NCBI GenBank assembly: GCA_028565635.1
Contig: JAOXYB010108603.1
Coordinates: 1-14,269 of the forward strand
Source of the DNA: Phoronis ovalis
Lineage: Eukaryota; Phoronida; Phoronidae
DNA: 14,269 bases
Direction of reading: 5' to 3'
Made by a program: the position numbers and the translations under genes. Of this stretch, positions 1-9,800 are shown one piece after another. Every line of letters begins with the position of its first letter. The stretch's first letter is position 1. Under the pieces are notes generated by a model. It was not told the DNA's origin and searched no databases. It worked only from the letters and a program-made list of their open reading frames with translations.

Positions 1-744
1 TCCCGATACTAAGTACAGAACCTTATCTAATAAACGGGCGAAGTTGTGCATAGGAACTCTTCCCAGATCTCTAGTATTGATGGTCATTTATCGATGTTAA
101 TAGTCATTCCTTAATATCCTTGAGAGATAAACCTCATATAGACAAACTGGTGACTGGGCCGAGCATAACTGATTGGAAAATTAAGCCTAATTCAAAAAGA
201 TGGAAACAGAAACCATGTTTCAAAGCTGGAACCTCAGAAGTGAAAGACAGGGAATTGTTCCACTGCACCATCAAGTTACAGTTTGAAGGACTGGCAACAG
301 TCAAGCTTGAAAGATTTGATTAGTACTTGGGGTTATTGTGGAGATCTATATTGGATCATATATAACTTCAAGCAAGAAGGAGTTCATAGCCACACGTTTT
401 CAACATTATTCATGTAATAAAGCTGAACTCTGTAAATCAGAAAACTGAAAGTTTTGATTTGACAGTACATATAACGTGAGGCAAATACTAAACTGGTTGA
501 CATCGTTTTACTAGTTCAGACATCGTCACCTACCGTGGCTATTTCTATCAAGATGACTCATTCAAAATTGCCTGGGAGCTTGTTTTGTTTAGTAGATCAT
601 AGATAAACTCTGGTAGGACAGAATGTAGTTCACTTTACTTTTAATTTCTTCTGCGTATAGGACATTATAGTGTGACAAGGAAAAAATCAAGAAATGAATA
701 CATCAGTCCTTGTATTTTTATGAGAATTCACTTTGGCTTATTAC
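1..744. other. Region left of exon 19; next exon not identified
   Basis: Expected to be intron or the 3' end of gene 1. No MAM segment, Thr-rich linker or coiled-coil tail like that of gene 2 was found on the minus strand. A frame is open on the plus strand from 120 to 323 (TTG first codon, no ATG) and another on the minus strand from about 319 to 134; neither resembles a known protein. A TACTAAT branch-like motif with CAG at about 325-300 on the minus strand does not give an open phase-1 exon. The decayed repeat at 527-621 fills part of the region. Confidence 0.5.
527..621 (+). repeat. Diverged copy of the MITE interior
   Basis: About 95 bases resembling 4965-5065 inside the MITE-like element: shared blocks CCTACC, CTATTTCTATCA/CTATTCTATCA, GACTCATTC, ATTGCC, GGGAGCTTG, ATAGATAA and CTCTGG, then CACAG/GACAG. 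Weaker similarity extends to its left. Inverted ends are not recognisable here, so this is a decayed or truncated copy. Confidence 0.6.
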
Positions 745-844
745 CTCTGAGAGTAGTTGCAAGCGTACAGTTTGTATTCAGCTTCAAGTCATCAACTGCT
801 ATATCGCCTTTATAAACGTCTTTTATTGTTGCACTTATCAACAG
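745..844 (-). CDS. Gene 1 exon 19: MAM4, last segment (last exon recognised)
   Basis: Residues 883-915: LLISATIKD, GDIAVDDLKLNTNCT (Cys908), ending TTLRG. Length 100, phase 0 to 1. The donor (AGAG|GTAATAAG) matches that of exon 15, so another exon is expected to the left. Read-through would instead add a few residues (NKPK) and stop. The next exon was not found in 1-744. Confidence 0.9.
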
Positions 845-3800
845 CTATAAAACAAAACTACTGATAAAGCATCAAGCATATAAAATAGTATTCTTTTTGT
901 GCTTCCCTAATTTGTCACAGGGACATTCTGAAATAATTTAAGCAAAATTATTCACATTGTAAAAAGGTAAGTTGACAATTGTCAGTGCAGCTTTCAAAGT
1001 GCATTATAAGACATGAAGTGCCATATGTAATAGTGCATAATAATGGGCAACACAACATTTCACCTCAAGCCACTGACCTTCACACTGACTTGCTATAAAT
1101 GGTCTTTGTTGTAAGATCAGGCTAAAATCAAACTATTGGCCAGCCACAAACCCAAATTTTCTTGAATAATCTGGCGATAGTTATATCTAACTGATGAGAA
1201 TTTTGACCAGTAATAGTAGACTATTTGCAGCATGTATGCAATTAGTTGCACCACTGGTCATAAACAAACGCTCGCACATGTTGCCAATGAATCATGCAAC
1301 CGCGAGCAGTACTGCAAGAACGTTCAATCACAAAACTCAAAACCAAGCATGGTTTAGAGTTTCAGACATTGGTCACCTAGTTTTTTACCTTGAATGGCTC
1401 GTTAATCATGGGAAGCGGAATGGAAACGTTAACCCACTTATTTCCTTGTTCACCTGTCAGTTCAAAGAGTTTTTTGCTGCCATTGTTTGTCATGTATTCT
1501 ACTGCCAGGACACCTGTAATATTGAAATCACTAAATACTCTGTAAAGTATATTGTAAATGGCAGGGAATCATTTTTGGTTTGATTTTAATTTGTGTGGCA
1601 TATTATTTATATGCAAGCAATATATTAAGAAAGGTCTTTGTTGACCTTTTCATATTTAACAAGTTCTACATATTATTTAAATTCAAACTGCCATTTTTTC
1701 ATACTTTACCCTGGCAACTTTCACAATTACAATCCAATGTGCTACAAGTGCTGTTACCTCCGAAAGTCAAGTTCTTTTATATACAATTCCTATTAAATTT
1801 ATCAATTTTCACTACTTTTATATTAAGAATCTTACCTATCCATTGTGAAATGAATAGTAATGATATAAGTTATCTGTTACCTATATCTTGACCATACATG
1901 TGATACCACATTTCTAAGCATACTGCTTGATTTTTGCTGATGGCACCAAGGGAATCTGTAGGAGGATTTATTTCTGGGGATATCAACGCAGCATAATCCC
2001 CAGCCGTTTGCGGATTTGAGGACTCGATGTACATGTAATGACCTGTAAAAAGCCCAAAACAATCACAGTAACTGGCATGAAAGAGTCATAACAGTCTATT
2101 TTAATAATCTAAAATTAAAATATTAAACAGTGTTTTCTCCCTGCACACGAAATGTAACAAACCACAATGTTATTTCTGTTTCATTATCATTTTTGATGTT
2201 TCCTTTTGTGGAGGATGATCTTTGCTTAGCTGGGTTTTCCACAGCAAAAAAATAGTTGTTCAGGTTGCATGTAAGTTGGATGTAGTTATGAAACAGAATT
2301 TAGTGAGGCTAATTGGCGTAAGACTATTAGTTACTATTGAAATGAACGGATAGAAAAATCAATTAGTGTATCTTTATGCCATGTAGCCATGAATATTTTT
2401 ATTTTTCATTTCCAGCATTATTATTAGTACAGCTTTGTTGTTGCACTTTCTGTTTCTGGATTGCAACTATGATTGTAAAATTCAAAAAATTACTACAATA
2501 TTACCAAATGAATTTCCAAGCGTGTGGTCTACGGACGGTCCAGTTCCCGTACTTAGAGTACCACCGCTACTTCTGTACCAATCAAAGTCGTTCATACCAT
2601 GATGTTCCCATCCACAGAGAGGTCTGACAGTATTTTCAAAATCACAGACAGGCTTAGCAAATGAGAATGCTACAAAAGACATTTTCACATTAACTGATGA
2701 AGCTTGGTTGACAAATATGTGATTAGCCTAATTTACAATGTGTCGCAACGTTACCACCGTTTACAACGAAATGCGACCCCAACGAATCATGCTTGGTCAA
2801 TGGAATAGTACTGCATACAACAGCTAGGGTTGAACTTTGTTGCAAATAGTAATAATGAGGTTCTATGAAAACCTTCATAACTGTCTTGGAAAAACAAGTG
2901 AATAGAGTTAAACAAAGTATCCTATATTTTAAAGATATAAAATTCCTTACCTTTAATGAATTCAGTATAAGAAATAAATTCAATTAATCAATGAATCAGT
3001 TCTTATTTTTATGGTAGTTCACTCTTATTACCTTTGAGATCAGCTACAAGGGTACAGTTTGTATTCAGCTTCAAGTCATCAACTGCTATATCACCTTCAT
3101 AATTGTCTTTTATTGTAGCACTTATCAGCAACTACAAAAGAAAAGGTACTGAAAAAGCAACATGTATATAATAGTATCCTACTCGTACTTACTAACATTA
3201 TTTCTCACAAAAAATAAAGTACTGAAAAATAAAATAAGTCGTATCGATCGGACAGAATGGATGGTAGCTATTTGTTGGTGCAGCTGTCGATGTCCATTAC
3301 TAGATCGAGATGAAATGCCACAGGTATTTTAGATAATGGTTATACTAGATAACTTTATAGTTACTGTATAGTCAGATCACGCAAATTCCCGATCCCGACC
3401 ATGGTTTAGAGTTTTAGACACAATCAAATCTTTTTTTTCTGCACATCATTTAACCTTGTATTTTTACCTTGAATGGATCATTAATTATTGGAAGTGGAAT
3501 GGAAACGTTAATCCACTTATTTCCTTGTTCACCTGTCATTTCAAAAAGTTTTTGCCTGCCTTTATTAGTCACGTATTCTACTGCCAGGACACCTGTAATA
3601 TTGGAATCACTAAATACTCTGTAAAGTAATTAACCTCTTGTTATTTTTAAAGACATCAGATCAATTTTTGGAAAGGTATTAATTTATGCAGCAAATTATT
3701 TATGTGCCGGCAATTTATTAAGGACAATTATTTGTTGGCCTTTCCATATTTAAATCGAAACTATTATTTTTTCATAGTTTACCCAGGCAACAGTCACAAG

Positions 3801-6800
3801 TACAATCAATTACTGCAAGTGCTTTATTCCAGAAAGCCATTTTTTGTATACAATTTCTATTTAATATAATTTTCACAAATTACGGAATAAATAGCAATGT
3901 AAGCTATCTGTTACCTATGTCTGCACCATACATATGGTACCACATGTCAAAGCATACTGCTTGATTTTTCATGGTGACTCCAAGATAATCTGTAGGAGGG
4001 TTTATTTCTGGGGATATCAATGTGGCATAATCTCCAGCCGTTTGCGGAACTGAGGACTCAATGTACATGTAATGACCTGTTTTGTAAAAAGCAAGAAAAA
4101 ACGCCCACAGTTAATCGCATTAATGAATCCCAACAATGCTCAAATAGTGGAAATCTATTTGAAAGACTATTTTTAAAGTTCGCATAATAATGGAGGGAAA
4201 CACTACTATTTCAAAATGCTATAATTATTGTTTCACTTTTATGGGTTTTTGCAGACATGTAAAGAGTGAGCTTGGAATTAAATAGTTGACTTCATTTCCA
4301 GTATTACTACCAGTTGGTCTTCTACAAGCTACAGGAAAAAACATTGGTTGAGATTGCACGATAATAGGGTGAATACATGGGACTTATATTATCTTTATAT
4401 ATTTTGTGATTTGACAGAATTTCTGCAAATTTCGAGGCTAATTAGCATGAGGTTATTTTGTTGAAATCTGTCCAATACTTTCCCAGTTATCAAAGAATAT
4501 GTTTAAACATGGGACCAATTTTGAATTCAAGATAGCTACCATCTGTTCCACTTCAAATTTTCATCACCAGAACCTAGCAAACATTTTTAGCCAAGTTTAA
4601 TTTAAATCAGTTTCATTTTTTCTGAGTTATCAATTAATATGTTTTTGACATGGCAGCCATTTTGGTTTAAAGATGTCCGCCAACCTTCATAATCAAATAT
4701 TCTCCCGTTCAGCTCCATATGAGCATTTCCACAAAAATTCACTAAATCTGATCAGTACTTTCTGAGATAAACAAAATTTGCTGAAGAAAAAAAAACAAAG
4801 AAAACGTAACCGATGCAAGAACAATTTATTTTAGGGAGGGCACGCATGATACCAGTCTGAATAAATCCATCCATTAGCGTACCGTACCTTCTCGACTAAC
4901 GTCTGGACTTAACCAAAGTCCCGTTTTGTTATATTCCTTCAATTTAACAAGAGCGACATAATTACGCCTACCACGTCTATTCTATCATTACGACTCATTC
5001 CGAATAGGTATTGCCGGGAGCTTGCTTTTTGCTTAGCGGACTATAGATAAGCTCTGGCAGCACAGCATGGGTGATCGACCCCTTACCCGCTTAGTCCACT
5101 GTAATACCTTGTAAGTTGCAATTTGATTGGTGCCAAGACCTTCGTGTCACTTTATATAGAAATAAAGGGATTATCGTTCTTCTGCTTTTTGAGATAATAA
5201 GCAAAATTTGACTATGGTTAAGCCCAGACGTTAGTTGAGAAGGTACGGAACACAACCGATGGATTTCAGACTGGCATAATACTATGTTTAGTTGATAGAA
5301 AATATGGATTTGTTGTTGTTGTACTTTAAAATGTCTGCTTTTGGATTGAATACATTGAACATTTTCAAAAGTGAGCACAATGTTACCATATGCATTTCTA
5401 AGCAGTGGGAGCTGTGAGGTTAACATATGGCATCTGGTGTTACACTTTGAACTTTCTGTTTCTGGATTGCAACCATGATTGGAAACATTCAAAAATTAGT
5501 ACAATATTACCAAATGAATTTCCAAGCGTGTGGTCTACGGACGGCCCAGTTCCCGTACTTGGAGTACCGCCTCTACTTCTGTACCAATCAAAGACGTTCA
5601 TACCATGATGTTCCCATCCACAGAGAGGTCTCTGAGTGCTTTCAAAATCACAGTCAGGCTTAGTAAATGAGAACTCTACAAAATATATTTCTCACAAGGT
5701 AACTAACTGTCAAACTAACTGTGTAATGTATTCGTTGGTGAACAGTACTGGTTAACTGTATCCTAATTCATAGTGTGTCGCAACATTAACCGACTTCTAT
5801 GAAAAAGTTCATAGCAGTGTTGGAAAATATGGGAATGTATACTATGTAGGAATACGAGAAGATGCTCTGATATATATAATGCGCTATAGTAGGCTATTTT
5901 TGTTCCTTAATTCAATTCGTAAATGAAATTCATAAACAAAAAAAGAGATGCTTCAAAACATTTTGTTAAGTATTTCTTAGAGATAATATTTACGGCTTAA
6001 CCGATACTATTTTAGTGGGTATGTGTTTGAACACTCACTTGATATCGGTGTTGTAGTTGGCTCTATAGTGGTTGTAGTAGTGGGTACTGTAGTAGTTGTA
6101 GTAGTGGGTACTGTAGTAGGTGTAGTGATGGTGTATTTGCAGTTATTTATCAGTTTTAAGTCGTCAATCGCGACATCACTAGTGAAGCTACTGCCTCTGA
6201 TTCCTCTGATTTCGAGCTGAAAATGTATTTTCAATAAAACAAGTACACTTGCAATCGTTTGATGGTTAAACTCAAATCCATTTTATGATTAATAAATGGC
6301 GTCTGTGCAGAGAACATTTCTAAATCTACATTTTTTGTAGCTCCCAATAAATGATTGGTTTTCTACAAAAGATTTATCGGCATATTCCACAATGTCAACG
6401 ATATGTCATGCAATGATTAATTGGTATCTAGTAAAAAAAATACCCTCTAAACACTAGTATGCAAGACATCTACAAGGTGATCCGAAATAAAGGAACATAT
6501 TTAATTTACTGTACCGCTAAATGTGTACTACCTACCTGGAAAGTCTGTGTTGACATTGGAAGAGGAATGAAAATTCTGTGCCACTGATTTCCTTGATTTC
6601 CACTTTGCTCAAATACAGGTATTCTTACGGTTTGGTTGAAGAAATCGACTTCTAGCCTGCCTGCAATAGGTAACACCAAACACCTCATCATCCAGTAATC
6701 AGATATCTTTACATTGATCTGTTGATGGACATCAGATGGCCAGTAAAATAACAATCACGTAAATATGAATAAATATTTTGACTTTATACCTATAGTTCTA

Positions 6801-9800
6801 CCATACATGTGATACCACATTTCTAAGCAAGTCGGTGATCCAGATGGTTGAATTTCTGGGGAAATGAAAGATGCGACATCGCCAGTGATGCGAGGACTTG
6901 TTGCTTCGATATACATGTAATGACCTATAATAATAAACTAATAAATGTTATTAAAAATATAAATATAGTGCTTTATAGGATGCATATACAATTTTTTTTA
7001 AATGTGCTGATTACAAAGTTTAACGTTTTTAAGATTAAAATCTTTCTACCTTTTTGAGTTATATTTGGATGAATATATATTGTGTGCACAACGAAATGTT
7101 TTGTAATGAACATATTTGTTAAAATTGTCCATAAGTGTAATGCTTTTCGCTTGGCTACTAACTTATGACAACAATAAAGAGCATATAAACAGAAAGCTTC
7201 GTTATGACTGCAATACATTGGAAAAATAATGTCCGATATATGTCGAATCACGTCCGTTTGAAGAATATGAATTGGATTATTCAAGTAAATGGTTACCCGT
7301 AACAGTGCCAATAGTGTGGTCTCCATTGGGTCCTGTACCCTCACTAAGGGTATGTCCACTGTGCATCCTCCAATCAAAATCGTCACCGCTATGATCAACC
7401 CAACCACATGTACCATTCTCAAAGTTACACGATGGGTTGTTAAAAGAAAATGCTGTAATGAAAATCTTATGGACTTATTCACTTAATCCTACAAACATTG
7501 GATAATTGACGTTCTGTACAACGTGCCAGTAATAGTACTCATATTTACCAAGAGATGATGCTTTCTTATCTGTAGAAGGAACAACATTTGAAATCCCCCG
7601 AAAAGTAAGCAATGTGTATTGCGCTTTAATAGATAAATAGTGTAGTATAAGTATACATAGACTCGATACATAAAGTATTCATCATTGTTTCTGGAAACAA
7701 CTACAATGATTGACACAATAGGACATAACGTAAACTTACGACCAAAAGGCTTTGGTTTTGGGGTAGTCATTGTAGGTTTGGATGTGGTAGTAGTTGTGAT
7801 AACCAATGCTGTTGGTGTAGGCACAGTTGTCGATGACGGAGTTGTTGGCATATCTGTTGTGATAGCTCCTGTTGTTGGCACCACTGTTGTGGCTTCTGGT
7901 GTATGTGTTGTGGGTTTACTGGTGGTACTAGTGATAACTGGTGTAGTTTCAGAAACTGTGCTTGATGTAGGTACATATGTTGATGACGCAGTTGAAGGTA
8001 CATCTGTAATGGCGTCCGTTGTAATCATCACTGTTGTGGGTTCTGGTGTGGTTGTTGTAGTAGTAGTATCGAGCAAAGTGGTTGTAGAAACAGTAGTGGA
8101 CGTAGTAGGTATAGAAGTAGTCGTTGGTGGCGGTATGGTACAGTTTGACCTAATTGCCACGTCATCGATAGAAAGCCCGCCATAAGATACGTAGCCAGTT
8201 GTGGAAACCTTAAGCCGTACCTACAAAAAATTGGACGAAGAAATATAACACGATTTTAATTATCAAACTACCAACAGCATAGCAACTATTAAAAATATGA
8301 AAACCAGCAAAGACATGACTGGACAAGTTAGTCATAAGTATAACAAAGACAGAAAAAAGCATGGTAACTAGTAGCACAGCCTGTTAAAAATCCTTATAAC
8401 ATTTACAAAAAGCAACTGATATAGCAAATAAGTAAAGACACAGCATAAATCATCGTTTTCAATACCTCAAATGGTTCGTTCGCTTTGACAGTAATGGGCA
8501 CACGAGCTTCGCTCCAAACAAATGTACCTATCGTATTAACTGCTGCAGTAAATGACGAAGCAGGTGATGCGACTTCTACTGCTAGTTCTAAATGAGAGAA
8601 ACATACTTATTACCACATATATGGCACAAAGGAAACAAGCAATACAAATTAAATTACAATCTGTTGCACTATTTTATCAATTGTACACATGGTAAAATAG
8701 TCGTTTTCAAATATACTGTAAAGGTAAATTGATAATTTATATATTTTCCTTCAATTTCATAATTCATTTTTTTAGTTAAGTTTATTCTTTGTTATTTTTG
8801 CACGATTTTGATAACTCACCGATTCGTCTAGCAGCCAGCGAATAAGCTGCTACATTATACCAAAAATCAACACATACATCAGTGGACGAACTAACGAATG
8901 TTTTCGTCAGTCCTGTACTAGTCTCACTTGTTCCTTTTAATTCCACTCTCATATCGTGTCCTGTATGTTAAAACAGTAGTGGAAGTAGTACTATCCATAG
9001 GGAGACTTATGAATGAGATTAGTCATTTCCTAAATGCTAATAATGAATGCTATGTTGATATTCTACATGTACCTCAAATGACTTATGAACATTTCGTGAG
9101 ATATTACCATACTATCTTAATTGAACCTCTTGTTTGACAATTTGGTAATAGCTGTTTATGATCATCATATTAATAAGAATCATACTTCTGATAACAAGGT
9201 CGCATAACAGCGAAATTGAAAAAAAATGTTTTTATCCAAATTTAGATTGATTTTTGTTTGTATAATGCCAACTTACCAGTTCTTAAATTAAGGGTGTGGT
9301 CGGTGTTTGGAGGTTCTACTCGTTCACCGGTAACGCCTCTCTTGAATGAAATATCACTGTTAAGTTCCACCCAATTACATTGGTCGCCCTCAAATGTACA
9401 AACATCATCACCTACAGAGCAGTACAAGAATATAAATTGTATGAACAGAATAATTATGTATAAGTAAATTTAGTGCAGATTCAAAAGGTGCAAAAAGAAA
9501 TACAGGGTATTAAACTGTGCAGGTGGCACAGAAATGAAACGCAGAAATACAACATGAAATACAGAAATCTATTAAAAACTGAGTATTGACATCTATCTAC
9601 TGAAAAGTTATATGGCTGTAGGAAAAACAGTATTACCGAACGAATGTTTTTTTTTACTACACAGTATTGAAAAATTGGTGAAACTTTATTGCCCACAAGG
9701 TACTATTTTATTCTCGGGCTTTATTAAAGAATACCCATGCAATTGCCAAGGTAATAGCAACGTACCAACGTGGGTATTCATTTTTATTCTTAAATGAATT

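Larger units (their letters stand above)
745..2900 (-). repeat. MAM4 copy of a tandem segmental duplication
   Basis: Partner of 3032-5880, in the same orientation. Exon lengths are identical (165, 162, 125, 100) and proteins are about 81-86% identical by segment, by hand count. About 100 bases around 2759-2860 in the upstream intron lack a counterpart in the other copy, so an indel occurred after duplication. Confidence 0.85.
4852..5274. mobile_element. MITE-like element with long terminal inverted repeats in the intron of MAM3
   Basis: A ~423-base segment whose left end (4852-4920) and right end (5210-5274) are inverted copies, beginning CCAGTCTGA on each outer edge. Over about 65 bases most positions match, with a short indel near the outer end; both contain CCGTACCTTCTC and AACTAACGTCTG-like blocks. 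It encodes no transposase and an open frame inside it resembles nothing known. It lies between MAM3 exons 12 and 13, making that intron 1434 bases against 462 in MAM4. No clear target-site duplication is visible. The superfamily is unassigned. Confidence 0.72.
4077..5510 (-). other. Longest intron (between exons 12 and 13)
   Basis: 1434 bases against 462 in the MAM4 equivalent. It holds, left to right, unique AT-rich sequence with a patch like the MAM4 intron (AGGCTAATTAGCATGAGG near 4432-4452 against AGGCTAATTGGCGTAAG near 2305), the ~140-base tandem repeats, the MITE-like element and the decayed donor copy. No coding exon was found. Confidence 0.7.
3032..5880 (-). repeat. MAM3 copy of a tandem segmental duplication
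   Basis: Exons 12-15 with their introns and the upstream intron flank are homologous to 745-2900. Shared intron text includes TTTCTGTTTCTGGATTGCAA with the following ~50 bases up to the donor (5450-5510 and 2448-2504), the TTATTTAT...GGCCTTT/GACCTTT stretch (about 3700-3750 and 1602-1655), and GTGTCGCAAC upstream of the first exon (5775 and 2742). The copy is longer mainly because of the two repeat elements in its first intron. Confidence 0.85.

Noticed and set aside
1194-1583. 129-codon plus-strand open frame starting with ATG
   Set aside because: Its second half is antisense to exon 18 and the rest lies in an intron; no recognisable domain.
5091-5492. 133-codon minus-strand open frame in the long intron
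   Set aside because: It spans the right part of the MITE-like element and the decayed donor copy, has no known domain and no splice connection to the MAM frame.
6039-6216. Gene ending at exon 11 by read-through to the stop just beyond
   Set aside because: A strong GTGAGT donor in phase 1 precedes the stop and connects in frame to the MAM3 exon.
6023-6220. Val-rich plus-strand open frame
   Set aside because: Shadow of the second Thr-rich linker (exon 11).
6973-7482. 169-codon minus-strand open frame over exon 8
   Set aside because: It reads exon 8 in the wrong frame and continues into intron; the MAM frame through the same exon has matching splice phases on both sides.
7685-8185. 166-codon Val/Gly-rich open frame on the plus strand
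   Set aside because: It is the antisense shadow of the Thr-rich linker of exon 7; Thr codons read backwards give Val and Gly codons. The minus-strand reading has correct splice sites and a MAM end.
9729-9779. Inverted repeat as a possible RNA hairpin
   Set aside because: Only about 11 bases with a ~29-base loop inside an AT-rich intron; expected by chance and with no context suggesting function.
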